From Endozoicomonas sp965196975 (lineage in GTDB: Bacteria; Pseudomonadota; Gammaproteobacteria; Pseudomonadales; Endozoicomonadaceae), in the NCBI RefSeq assembly GCF_965196975.1, contig NZ_OZ239981.1:3782001-3846000 (forward strand): DNA of 64,000 nucleotides. The letters are read 5' to 3'. Shown here piece after piece: positions 49,864-59,042 of this stretch (position 1 is the first letter of the stretch; the number at the start of each line of letters is the position of its first letter). The position numbers and the translations under genes are program-made. The notes beneath the pieces were generated by a model that saw only the letters and a list, made by a program, of their open reading frames with translations, had not been told where the DNA came from and made no database searches.

Positions 49864-51570
49864 TTAGTCTATACAGTGGCAGGTAATCCGGGCATAGAGG
49901 CTGGTATTGTCCTGATCCGGCGCCACCTCTTCCATTGCATTGGCAACGGTCAGGTCAAAACTGAACCACTCGTTCCCAGAAACATTGATCCCTACTCCAG
50001 CGGAAGACAGGGTCTGTTTTGGATTCAGGGATTCAACCTCACCATGGTCGTAGAACCCATAAAGGTCAAACAGGTACTCATTAAATGAGAAACCATTGTA
50101 GTGCACTTCAATCTGCTGATACCAGCCCTGGTCACCACTGGCAACACCCTGTTGGTATCCCCGCAGGGTTGATGGGCCACCAAGGGTAAACGACACAGCC
50201 CCCGGCAGTGCCTGCTCCGAAGTAAACTGCGCTTCTACGGTAGACAGTGCATAGAAAGGATTATCAAAGTTATAGATAAACGTCAGTCGGGTGTTGAACA
50301 GGTTAAACTTACGAGTAATGCCCTGCAGCTTCTCTTTGCTGTTCACAGAGCTGTAGAGCTGCCGTCCACTGAACTGCCACTGACTGCCCAGCCAGCTCAG
50401 TTCAGCGCCCAGTTGATAACGCCCTGTCTGATAGTCGGAAAGATCACCACCGGTAACACTGTTCTTCGAACTTGAATTGCTGATGGCCGCCACCAGATTT
50501 ACCCAGAGGTCAGCATCAGAATACACCAGATAACTGCCCTCCAGACCAAGCCGAAGGGTGTCACCGGTATAGCCCAGATCCTTGAAGTCACCGGAGGTAA
50601 CAGTGGCATTGGTAAATTGCAGGCTGCCACCCAACCGAAGCCCATCCGTTCCTACCACGGTACTGTAACTGGAAACAAAGGACTTCAAACCACTGGATAC
50701 CAACCCATAAGCCATGGCTTTATCTGAAGGACGAAACAGCTGATTGCGCTGGTAGAGTGCACTGAGCTGTGCTTCACCCGAACTTTCATAGCCATAGTTA
50801 TCCAGATAAAGTTCCAGACTATCCCTGCCAGGCTCAGGTACATTAATAACAATATCCGTCAGACCAAAGGCTTTTCCGGCTCTAAGCTCAGCTTGCAGAC
50901 GCTGGTTGTGTATCCGGTTATAAAACAGAATGTCCTTTTCCAGAGCTTCAATATCAATGGAGGCCAGCTGGTTGTCGTAATCTATCCACTCGCGGAAATA
51001 ACCATCTTCTGTGTACTTATTACCTTCAAAGACAATTTCCCCAATAGAGCCTTCAACCAGACGGATAATGACAACACCATCGGAGACCTGCTGCTCTGGA
51101 AAAACGGCAACCGCCGTATAGATGTTTTTCTGCCGATAGAGCTGATTGATGGTTCCCAGAATTTTCTGGAGTCCGTTGTAATCAATCTCTTCGCCCAGAG
51201 CTGGCTGAACAATGTTCTGCAGCTCTTCCTGAGTCAGGTGGGCCGACTTGGTGAATCGGATTCCCCGGAGGATAAATGTTGGTCCTCCGGTGACTTCTTC
51301 AGTCGGCTCGGTCTGTTCAGTGATTGCGGGCAAGTTCGGCTTTTTTTCTTTTTCCCGAAGACGGAGTTCTCGCTCAAACAGGTCTTTACTGGTCTGACCT
51401 GCGTAGTCATAGTCATCTGGCGGTGTTTGTGCCGACAGTGGAGCACAGGCAAGTAAGGCCCCAAAGGACAAAGCGTGTAGTTCACTCTTCCATCGAGATC
51501 CTGACATCATTCCCTGCCCTGTAAGACCTTCCTGATTTATATTCTTATTCTTCTTGGTCCAGGTGTTCAT
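49864..51570 (-). CDS. Two-partner secretion outer-membrane transporter (TpsB, ShlB/FhaC family)
   Basis: The 568-residue protein has a Sec signal (SELHALSFGALLACAPLSAQ), a disordered stretch, a POTRA domain (about 98-175: FILRGIRFTKSAHLTQEELQ, AVFPEQQVSDGVVIIRLVEG) and a beta-barrel with the FhaC-type VRGY-like LGGPSTLRGYQQG loop (about 475). It would export the TpsA protein encoded just upstream, which is truncated. The last residues are YARITCHCID; outer-membrane barrels usually end with Phe or Trp, so the C-terminus is unusual. The ATG directly follows the tpsA stop. Confidence 0.88.
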   Translation of the reverse strand: MNTWTKKNKNINQEGLTGQGMMSGSRWKSELHALSFGALLACAPLSAQTPPDDYDYAGQTSKDLFERELRLREKEKKPNLPAITEQTEPTEEVTGGPTFILRGIRFTKSAHLTQEELQNIVQPALGEEIDYNGLQKILGTINQLYRQKNIYTAVAVFPEQQVSDGVVIIRLVEGSIGEIVFEGNKYTEDGYFREWIDYDNQLASIDIEALEKDILFYNRIHNQRLQAELRAGKAFGLTDIVINVPEPGRDSLELYLDNYGYESSGEAQLSALYQRNQLFRPSDKAMAYGLVSSGLKSFVSSYSTVVGTDGLRLGGSLQFTNATVTSGDFKDLGYTGDTLRLGLEGSYLVYSDADLWVNLVAAISNSSSKNSVTGGDLSDYQTGRYQLGAELSWLGSQWQFSGRQLYSSVNSKEKLQGITRKFNLFNTRLTFIYNFDNPFYALSTVEAQFTSEQALPGAVSFTLGGPSTLRGYQQGVASGDQGWYQQIEVHYNGFSFNEYLFDLYGFYDHGEVESLNPKQTLSSAGVGINVSGNEWFSFDLTVANAMEEVAPDQDNTSLYARITCHCID

Positions 51571-52356
51571 TTACGACTCCTCTTCAACGCCCGGTTCAGA
51601 AATCAACCAGTACTCTTCCTCTTCTTCCGACTGTTCTGCTTCGTACTCAAGATCCCCATCAAAGTTTCCACTACCCGCCTGATTTCCTTCAGAAGCAGGC
51701 AGGTTAGCAGCTACCCAGCTGGCCGATAAGGATACAGGATCGGCATCACCACTCAACTGCTCTGTAACAGGGTTACCCTGGGTAATCTGCTCCAGTGTCT
51801 GGTTCGTTATCTCATTCTGGTATTCAAGACTCAAACGGTAGAACGACTCTGGTAAACCAATAGTAGTGAGGTCATCCTGACTGCCCTTATAAGTCAGTAG
51901 CAGAGGCAGATTATAACGGGTGAACTGTGCATTAGTGGTGACATTCACATCGTCGACCGACATCCAGAATTCACCATAGGGCGTCATAAACTGGCCATCT
52001 ACTGGTAGAGCTGAACCATCTGAGTTATTCAGGTCCAGAGATAATTCATCCACTGTCTGATAGCCGGTTACCATCCTCATGTTGTAGCCCTGTCCGGTGT
52101 TAACCGTAGCCGCATCAATCAGCAGGTCACCGGTCATTCTCAGGTCACCCCCTTGTGTCAGCAGATCAGTGATGTGCAGCTGGGCGGTATTGTTGATATC
52201 TACCCGGACATCATTGGCAAAGCTGCCAGGCTTAAATGCAGCGGCTTCAAGGTTCTGATAGTAGCTTCTGGCATCGGACGTCAGTGACAGGGTTTCATTG
52301 AAGCCACCCATGGCCATCAATGTCTCCGTTGCATCACCACCGTCAATGGTCAGATC
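51571..52356 (-). pseudogene. C-terminal remnant of a TpsA-type exoprotein
   Basis: About 262 codons remain, with filamentous-haemagglutinin-like beta sequence (TIDGGDATETLMAMGGFNET, LLTQGGDLRMTGDLLIDAAT, NTGQGYNMRMVTGYQTVDEL) and an acidic Glu-rich tail (EAEQSEEEEEYWLI). The 5' side stops at the IS66 end (52357). The rest is missing on the far side of the IS, where dbpA follows, so the N-terminal secretion domain is deleted. TpsB is left without a substrate here. Confidence 0.75.
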
Positions 52357-53955
52357 GTAACTATTCAGCACCCAGCAAAGGCGTATTGTTGTAATTTCGA
52401 ACCGCTTTAAGAAGCGCCTGAAATATGTTCAACCCCTGCTTTTTAGCAGATGATAAATAGCTTCGGATTCGGGTAAACATGGTACCTCCGTCTTCGCTTC
52501 TGAAGCAGCCTGAGATCTTCTGCTTAAGTTTGGCCATCCTGGCATCACGTTCACTGCCATTGTTATCGAAGGGAATTGAAAAGTCCGACATGAAGCGCAA
52601 CGTTTCAACCTTAAACTCAATAAGCCTTTTGAACAGGTTGTAGGCCTTGGTATTCCTGACCTTCTTACGTCCAAGCACCTGTCGTTGTTTTTCCATATAA
52701 GCGGTTTCCTTCGTGAGAGCCCTTTGAAGGATTTGGTCGTATATCGTCTCAATGCGAAGCTGTATTGCACCAGGCATTTGAGTCAGACCGGCTGCTTTGT
52801 ATTTCTTGCAGAAGTGCCAGGAGAGCGTAAGCAATTTCATCAGCCGCAGAGCCAGCTTATTCGCATCCCTATCGACAACTCCCTGAAGCTCTCTCAGATG
52901 ATGGGCATTACAAAGCACATGCACTGCCGCATAGGCAAAGTAGGACTTCCAATGATCGTGAACCAGAATGCCTGCAAAAGTCAGCAGGATGCCCATTGCA
53001 TCCATTGCTTCACAACCTCGCCTTTCTGAGAGGTAGTAAAGCGTCCATTGGTCATCTCGCATAATGTGTAACCACCACAGTGAACCGTCAACCCGCATGC
53101 CAGTTTCATCCGCTCCTGCAACCGGACTTTCTTGTAAAGCATCGCGGATACTCTGCTCAGTAGAGGCCAGGTTCTCATGGGTATAGGCAACAAAATTGGC
53201 AACAGAGCCTGCGCTGACACTCATGCAATAAATAGTATTGAAATACTCAGACACCCGGTGATATGGGATGAAGTGATACTGGTTTAAATGAACAGCCATT
53301 GCCTGAGTCACTTCTCCGTATTGAGCAGCGGCTTTCACTCCTTGGGGAAACTCAGCGGTGTTCCGTTTACCACAAGGACATACTTTAACGTCTGCCCAGT
53401 ACGCGGTAACTTCAAATTCTCCGGGTCTACCTGGATCAAAAACCTGTCGCTCAATGTATTTGGTGGGTTTAATATCGATAAGCGAAGACTGGCAACAGCA
53501 ACATTTTTCAACCTTCAGATGCCTGACATAATCGGGTAAGGCGACACGTCTCAAACAAGAGCCTTGATGACCTTTCTGGCCACCTGGTTTATTGCCTGAA
53601 GATGGTCTAAGGCTTTTGGGGTTCGGTGTTTCCTGTGAGGAGCAGGGGGCTTCTTTGGAAGATGTATCACCTTTATCACTCCCTTTTTTACTGGGCTTTT
53701 GATAACCATCTGACGATGGTGGCTTACTACTGTTTTGACTGTTTTTATTAACCCTTTCTTCCAGTTCGCTGCAACGTTCCCGTAAAAGCGCATTCTCGGT
53801 CCGAAGCTCTTCATTCTCTTTAAGGAGAGCTTCGGTAAACGGAGTAGCTGGGAAGTCTGGTTCCATACTGGAGATTTGTTAGAAAAATTGAGTATAAGAT
53901 GATGGTCGAAAAATCAGAAAATTCCAGATTTATATGAAGGGTGCTGAATAGTTAC
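52357..53955 (-). mobile_element. IS66-type insertion sequence, copy 3 (no target duplication)
   Basis: It is the same 1599-bp element. The flanks GTCAGATC (left) and AATCGGTT (right) do not match each other or the flanks of copy 1. With the missing tpsA 5' part, this points to a deletion that ended in the IS. Confidence 0.93.
52361..53866 (-). CDS. IS66 family transposase, copy 3
   Basis: The 501-residue protein is identical to the other copies in the window and looks intact. The neighbouring tpsA remnant reads into the IS end. Confidence 0.93.
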   Translation of the reverse strand: MEPDFPATPFTEALLKENEELRTENALLRERCSELEERVNKNSQNSSKPPSSDGYQKPSKKGSDKGDTSSKEAPCSSQETPNPKSLRPSSGNKPGGQKGHQGSCLRRVALPDYVRHLKVEKCCCCQSSLIDIKPTKYIERQVFDPGRPGEFEVTAYWADVKVCPCGKRNTAEFPQGVKAAAQYGEVTQAMAVHLNQYHFIPYHRVSEYFNTIYCMSVSAGSVANFVAYTHENLASTEQSIRDALQESPVAGADETGMRVDGSLWWLHIMRDDQWTLYYLSERRGCEAMDAMGILLTFAGILVHDHWKSYFAYAAVHVLCNAHHLRELQGVVDRDANKLALRLMKLLTLSWHFCKKYKAAGLTQMPGAIQLRIETIYDQILQRALTKETAYMEKQRQVLGRKKVRNTKAYNLFKRLIEFKVETLRFMSDFSIPFDNNGSERDARMAKLKQKISGCFRSEDGGTMFTRIRSYLSSAKKQGLNIFQALLKAVRNYNNTPLLGAE

Positions 53956-54058
53956 AATCGGTTAAACACACCGTGTATTGAGCCCAGGGACCTCATCAAA
54001 CCACCGGGTTCCTGATGAACTGCTGTAATGATTCACCGTCATTAAGAGTAGACTCTGT

Positions 54059-54064
54059 TATAAT
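54059..54064 (+). promoter_or_regulatory. Candidate -10 box of dbpA
   Basis: TATAAT lies 43 bp upstream of the dbpA start. I see no good -35 at 16-18 bp, so this is only a partial match. Confidence 0.4.
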
Positions 54065-54106
54065 CATTGACCTCTTCTGTACCATGGCACATGCCAAGAG
54101 CTTGAT

Positions 54107-55507
54107 TTGACTTCACCTACTCTCTCCGCAACAGCGCCTTCCCGCTTTAGTGATCTCTCTTTGCCTGACTCCCTCATCAATAACCTGGACAGTCTGGGCT
54201 ATAAGGAAATGACACCTATTCAGCAGCAGAGCCTGCCTGAGCTTCTTGAAGGCAAAGATGTCATTGCCAAAGCCAAAACCGGCAGTGGTAAAACCGCTGC
54301 GTTTGCCATTGGGCTGATAGTGAAGCTGAAACAGCGGGATTTTGGATGTCAGGCACTGGTGATGTGCCCGACCCGGGAACTGGCAACTCAGGTTGCCCAG
54401 GAAATTCGACGGCTGGTTCGATACCAGCAGAATATAAAGGTCGTCACACTTTGTGGTGGCCAGCCTATCGGCCCACAAATTGGCTCACTGGAACATGGCG
54501 CCCATGTGGTTGTCGGTACGCCGGGGCGTATCCAGGATCATTTGCGGAAAAAAACCTTGTCAATCGATCGAGTAAATACGCTGGTGCTTGATGAAGCCGA
54601 TCGCATGTTGGACATGGGGTTTATTGATGCCATTGAAAATATCATTGATCACCTGCCTGAACAGCGACAAACCCTGCTCTTCTCAGCCACTTACCCAAAG
54701 GGTATCCGGGATTTAAGCGAACGCTTTCAACAACAGCCTGTTGAAGTGACCGTTGAGAGCACCCATAGCCATGAGCACATCGAGCAGCGCTTCTATCATG
54801 CTGAAAATGCTGACAAACCAGCAATGCTGATCAAGCTGCTCAAACACTACCAGCCTGAATCCAGCGTCATTTTCTGTAACACCAAGCAAATCTGTAAAGA
54901 GGTGGGCACTGAGCTATATGAAGCTGGCTACAAGCCCGTGGTACTGCACGGGGATATGGAGCAGAAAGAGCGTGACCAAATGCTGGTTCGCTTTGCCAAT
55001 CAAAGCTCAAACCTGCTGATTGCCACTGATGTTGCAGCCCGGGGACTGGATATTGAAAATCTGGCAGCAGTGATCAATTACGATCTGAGCCGGGATCCTG
55101 AGGTGCACGTTCACCGGGTTGGCCGCACCGGAAGGGCTGGTAAAAAAGGCCTGGCTCTCAGCCTTCATACCCAGCGGGAACAGTACAAACTGGATAATAT
55201 CAGCGATTATCTCAAGGCTCCCCTGGTATTTGGTGATCCTAAAGCGCTCACTGGTACCCAACAACCAGTCCCAGCCCCCATGGTAACAATCGCCATTGAT
55301 GGTGGCCGAAAGCACAAAGTCCGCCCAGGCGATATCCTCGGCGCCCTGACCGGTGAGGCAGGGATTCCCGGAGACCAGGTGGGAAAGATCAATATCTTTG
55401 ACTTTGTGGCCTATGTTGCCGTTAAACGTGAAAGTGCCAGATCTGCACTGAACAGACTGGAAAAAGGCAGAATAAAGGGAAGAAAATTCAAAGTTCGACG
55501 CCTGTAA
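54107..55507 (+). CDS. dbpA: ATP-dependent RNA helicase DbpA
   Basis: The 466-residue DEAD-box protein has the Q motif (GYKEMTPIQQQSLPELLEGK), Walker A AKTGSGKTAA, PTRELA, GTPGR, DEAD, SAT, and HRVGRTGRAGKKG. The C-terminal 75 residues (VTIAIDGGRKHKVRPGDILG, IPGDQVGKINIFDFVAYVAV) are the DbpA RNA-binding domain, which recognises 23S rRNA hairpin 92 in large-subunit assembly. The only suitable start is the TTG at 54107. Confidence 0.95.
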   Translation: MTSPTLSATAPSRFSDLSLPDSLINNLDSLGYKEMTPIQQQSLPELLEGKDVIAKAKTGSGKTAAFAIGLIVKLKQRDFGCQALVMCPTRELATQVAQEIRRLVRYQQNIKVVTLCGGQPIGPQIGSLEHGAHVVVGTPGRIQDHLRKKTLSIDRVNTLVLDEADRMLDMGFIDAIENIIDHLPEQRQTLLFSATYPKGIRDLSERFQQQPVEVTVESTHSHEHIEQRFYHAENADKPAMLIKLLKHYQPESSVIFCNTKQICKEVGTELYEAGYKPVVLHGDMEQKERDQMLVRFANQSSNLLIATDVAARGLDIENLAAVINYDLSRDPEVHVHRVGRTGRAGKKGLALSLHTQREQYKLDNISDYLKAPLVFGDPKALTGTQQPVPAPMVTIAIDGGRKHKVRPGDILGALTGEAGIPGDQVGKINIFDFVAYVAVKRESARSALNRLEKGRIKGRKFKVRRL

Positions 55508-55534
55508 TCCCCGACATTAGACAAAAGTCCAAAG

Positions 55535-55559
55535 AGCCTGACTGGAACTTAGTCAGGCT
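55535..55559 (+). terminator. Hairpin after dbpA
   Basis: AGCCTGACT-ggaactt-AGTCAGGCT is a perfect 9-pair stem 28 bp after the dbpA stop. It lacks a T-run, so it may be a processing or weak termination site. Confidence 0.5.
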
Positions 55560-55619
55560 AAGCCTGTCGAAATCTACATCAAAACTCATAGATGATAGAT
55601 GTAAGGGAGGTACGTTATT

Positions 55620-56477
55620 ATGATGCCAGCAGGAGCAGGAGGTGGTTTACCAGGAGGAAATCCGCCAGGAGCCGGAGGAGCACCAAATCCACCAGGGGCC
55701 GGAGCCGCTGGACCTGGAGCACCAAATCCACCAGGGGCTGCTGGAGCAGCAGGGCCTGCAGCACCTCCACCAAGGCAACAAGACCCATACCAGAGGATTC
55801 CACAAGATATTCGGAACGAAGCTAAACAGCTGGTTGACAATACCATGAAAGCTGATGAGTATCTGGAGCAGGCTGAACTTGCAAAAAAACTGACTGAAGC
55901 CCTGCAACTTTGTGTTGATGAATACAACAATCGCATGAATCCACCAGGACGTACTGCACAAGAGCGGCAACAGCAGGTAGCAAACTTTCGTACTTGGCTT
56001 ATCAATCAAAAGATTGGTGAACCAGGACAGCTGCTTGGTGATTTTCACGCAATGTTTACAGGACCTGATGGAGAAGAGACATACCAGCTTTTTCCCGTGA
56101 AAGCCTCAGCATTGAATAAGTTAAATGATGGCCGGCTAGGTGCAGATCTAGCCAGTGCTCTTGATGCCATGAAAGGCTGGCGTCCCATATTGTTACCTGG
56201 CTCAAGATTAAATTTAGATCGCTTAAACCATGCACAAGTATACGACGCGATAAAACGGCATAGAGATCAGCATCGTGGAACCATCGATAATTTTGATGCT
56301 CAGCATCAGGATAGGCGTAGAAGAGACGCAACAATGAGATGTCTTCGTGATATCTATTCAGACGAAAATGGTGCTCGCCTGAATAGCAAACAAGCAAGAC
56401 TAGAAGAAACATCCCTTCGCTCAGTTATTCCTGCCGGGCAGGTGCAACTTATCCGTAACGCCTACCATAGAGTTTAG
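55620..56477 (+). CDS. Unrecognised 285-aa protein with Gly/Pro/Ala-rich N-terminus
   Basis: The gene has a strong GGGAGG site before the ATG. Residues 1-52 are a Gly-Ala-Pro repeat region (GAGGGLPGGNPPGAGGAP, GAPNPPG twice), collagen-like in composition but without strict Gly-X-Y order. The rest is helical and charged (NEAKQLVDNTMKADEYLEQA, ELAKKLTEALQLCVDEYNNR), with SALDAMKGWRPILLPGSRLN and a basic RHRDQHRGTIDNFDAQHQDR near the end. There is no signal peptide or membrane span. I do not recognise a family. It is convergent with the M48 protease gene (4-bp gap). Confidence 0.65.
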   Translation: MMPAGAGGGLPGGNPPGAGGAPNPPGAGAAGPGAPNPPGAAGAAGPAAPPPRQQDPYQRIPQDIRNEAKQLVDNTMKADEYLEQAELAKKLTEALQLCVDEYNNRMNPPGRTAQERQQQVANFRTWLINQKIGEPGQLLGDFHAMFTGPDGEETYQLFPVKASALNKLNDGRLGADLASALDAMKGWRPILLPGSRLNLDRLNHAQVYDAIKRHRDQHRGTIDNFDAQHQDRRRRDATMRCLRDIYSDENGARLNSKQARLEETSLRSVIPAGQVQLIRNAYHRV

Positions 56478-56481
56478 AGGA

Positions 56482-58386
56482 TTATGTCTGTTTTTCATTT
56501 TCAGGCACCAGTGGTGGCACCGGGCACTCCATTACAACAGCAATGGCTCGGAGTGCCTGAGCCTCTTCCATCACTACTTCACCATCGTGTTCAATGCATT
56601 TGCAAAGTGCTTTTAACAGCTGCTCTTTGGCATCCGCGCGCAGTAAGGCAATTTTTTTCAAGCCCTGAGTTAATGCCTTGAACGATACCTTCGTTTTTCC
56701 AGAAGTAGTGATGTTTAATCTCTTTACTGTCTTTCTAAAACAACGTCGCTTCTCTTCAACGGACATTCCAGACATGCCAACCAGGGCTTTTATCAATAGT
56801 GCCACTTCATCGGATAACTGATTAACATTCCGATACTTTTCATAGCGGAAAACATTTTCTGATTTTTTCTTTTTAGGCAAAGTGTGATCAACAATGGTAA
56901 TCAGGGACCACTCCATCACCGTTGTTTTGCCATCAGCCGTCGCCAGCTTTAGCAGCACCTTCTGCAATAGCTCCTGCTGATCAATGTTTAGCATTTTTAA
57001 CGCTGGCAACGTCATTTCAAGAATCGACAGCCGATCTGTTAGCAGTCTGGCATTGTCAAGCAGCTCATGCAGCTCAAGCGTTTTGGTTAATACTTCCCGG
57101 GGAAAAATTCTGGTAATCAGATCACACTGTTTTTTCAAAACAGAAGGGGCATCATCCAGCAACAGTGCCATGACGACGCGACATGCTCCGTTACTATGGT
57201 GGATAGCCTCAGATAATGTTACCGGTAAATGATCAACCATGTTACGGGCATACTTGAGGTGAGAAGCCCTTGGAGCACCAATCGAATTTACTGAGGCAGA
57301 TAGAGCAGTAGCAACTCCGGCAACAGCCACTTCTGGGCCAGGTTTTTCCTGTGATGACGCTTTATTTTCAGGTTTATCCTCAATATCAATCGCTTTGGGT
57401 GTAATATATTGACCATTCCAGTTTGGAGTCAGTTTTCGAATTCGATTATCCAGAGGAGGGTGAGTAGCGAATAAATTCCAGAACGATCCCGTAAAAGCAG
57501 AGCCAAACATCATATGGCTGCATTCCATCGCCGCGCCACTATCCAGGTTGGAGCCATAGACCGCACCACCGATCTTTTTTAAAGCACTGGCAAGACCTTC
57601 GTTATCCCGTGTGTACTGAACAGCGGAAGCATCGGCCAGATACTCCCGTGTACGATTAACCGAGGCCCGAATGATATTCCCAAAGAAAGCACCAATGTAG
57701 CCCACCAGCATCATGCCAATGCCAACTATATAGAAGTAACCCGCCTGTTTTGAACGCGAATAATAACCATGGCGATAGAGATGATACCCAACATCTGTCA
57801 GCATCGTGATACCGAAAACAATGCCGATCAGCCTCATATTCAAGCGCATATCACCATTGATGATATGACTGAACTCATGAGCAACAACCCCTTCAAGCTC
57901 CTCACGACTCAGTTGCTCCATAGCCCCTTTAGTGATACCGATCACTGCATTATTCAGCCTCACTCCCGCAGCAAAAGCATTAATGCCTCTTTCTCCATGA
58001 AGCAAATAAACAGGAGGAACCGGAGTGCCTGAGGCAATGGCGATCTCTTCAACAACATTCAATAACCTGCGTTCGTATCGGTTATTGGTTGAAGGTTTGA
58101 TTCTCATGGCACCAAGGGATTCAGCAACCGCCTTACCACCACCGTGAGCCAATATGACGGCTTTCGTCACACTGCCCAGTAAGACCGTGGAAACAACGAC
58201 AGCAGAGGAAATAATGAACGTTTCCCAAGTGAAATGATTTAAGAAAGGTTCCTGCCTCTGGAATGCAGCATATCCCGCATATATAGCATTGATCACCACA
58301 ACCAGGCTTAACACTGCCAATGACATTAATGCCAGCAAATAGCGGGTCTGAGTACGCGCTTTTTCCTGATGTTCAAAGAAATTCAT
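56482..58386 (-). CDS. M48-family membrane metalloprotease with C-terminal TerB-like domain
   Basis: The 634-residue protein has two N-terminal membrane spans (about 15-38 and 55-80), the zinc motif HEFSH (in GVVAHEFSHIINGDMRLNMR, about 164), further spans at about 185-240, and NRTREYLADASAVQYT with the third zinc ligand Glu, as in HtpX. The C-terminal half (about 400-620) is cytoplasmic and holds LLQKVLLKLATADGKTTVME and LLKALCKCIEHDGEVVMEEA, TerB-like metal-binding helices. It probably degrades damaged membrane proteins. lemA precedes it by 14 bp, a common pair. Confidence 0.88.
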   Translation of the reverse strand: MNFFEHQEKARTQTRYLLALMSLAVLSLVVVINAIYAGYAAFQRQEPFLNHFTWETFIISSAVVVSTVLLGSVTKAVILAHGGGKAVAESLGAMRIKPSTNNRYERRLLNVVEEIAIASGTPVPPVYLLHGERGINAFAAGVRLNNAVIGITKGAMEQLSREELEGVVAHEFSHIINGDMRLNMRLIGIVFGITMLTDVGYHLYRHGYYSRSKQAGYFYIVGIGMMLVGYIGAFFGNIIRASVNRTREYLADASAVQYTRDNEGLASALKKIGGAVYGSNLDSGAAMECSHMMFGSAFTGSFWNLFATHPPLDNRIRKLTPNWNGQYITPKAIDIEDKPENKASSQEKPGPEVAVAGVATALSASVNSIGAPRASHLKYARNMVDHLPVTLSEAIHHSNGACRVVMALLLDDAPSVLKKQCDLITRIFPREVLTKTLELHELLDNARLLTDRLSILEMTLPALKMLNIDQQELLQKVLLKLATADGKTTVMEWSLITIVDHTLPKKKKSENVFRYEKYRNVNQLSDEVALLIKALVGMSGMSVEEKRRCFRKTVKRLNITTSGKTKVSFKALTQGLKKIALLRADAKEQLLKALCKCIEHDGEVVMEEAQALRAIAVVMECPVPPLVPENEKQT

Positions 58387-58400
58387 ACCCTGAACTTCTC

Positions 58401-58994
58401 TTAAAAGCTGACTTTCGGTGCTTTCTGCATGGCTGCGCTGTCTTCAAACTCCAGCAAAGCGGCATCTTTACTGTGACCAAAAGTATTGGCAAAAAACACA
58501 GGGGGGAAAGACTGGCGGTAGCTGTTATAGTCAGTAACCGAGTCATTATAAAACTGGCGAGCTCTGGATACTCGGTTCTCGGTGCTGGTCAGCTCTTCAG
58601 TCAACTGCATCATATTTTCATTGGCTTTCAGGTCGGGGTAGTTCTCCATAACCACATTCAGCCCACCCATGGCTCCCATTAACGCCTGTTCAGCCCCTTG
58701 TAGCTTTTTGATACCAGAAGCATCCAGCTTGCCAGACAAACCTTTTAATAACTGGGCCGCCTGATTTCTGGCGCTGATCACCTTCTCCAGAGTATCCTGC
58801 TCGTGCTTTAGATACCCTTTGGCGGTTTCAACAAGATTTGGAATCAGGTCATAACGGCGCTTCAACTGCACTTCAATCTGAGCAAAAGCGTTCTCGTAGT
58901 TATTCTTCTTACTGACCAGGCTGTTGTAAATACCGACAACATAGAAAATGGCGCCGACAATAATGCCAAGAAAGACAATGGTAGAAATTTCCAT
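58401..58994 (-). CDS. lemA: LemA-family protein
   Basis: From the ATG at 58994 the protein has 197 residues. One N-terminal membrane span (ISTIVFLGIIVGAIFYVVGI) is followed by the LemA core: YNSLVSKKNNYENAFAQIEV, QLKRRYDLIPNLVETAKGYL, YNDSVTDYNSYRQSFPPVFF. The function is unclear; it is often paired with M48 proteases as here. The open frame continues upstream into the IS66 end at 59043, but those codons are IS DNA. The IS is inserted 48 bp before the start. Confidence 0.9.
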   Translation of the reverse strand: MEISTIVFLGIIVGAIFYVVGIYNSLVSKKNNYENAFAQIEVQLKRRYDLIPNLVETAKGYLKHEQDTLEKVISARNQAAQLLKGLSGKLDASGIKKLQGAEQALMGAMGGLNVVMENYPDLKANENMMQLTEELTSTENRVSRARQFYNDSVTDYNSYRQSFPPVFFANTFGHSKDAALLEFEDSAAMQKAPKVSF

Positions 58995-59042
58995 GAACTC
59001 ATTCCCTGCAAATATTTTTATTAGAATCAGAGTATAACAAAG

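Noticed and set aside
55586..56005. An antisense Gly/Ala/Pro-rich ORF opposite to the 55620 gene.
   Set aside because: It mirrors the repeat region. The + strand gene has the strong ribosome-binding site and a sensible C-terminal domain.
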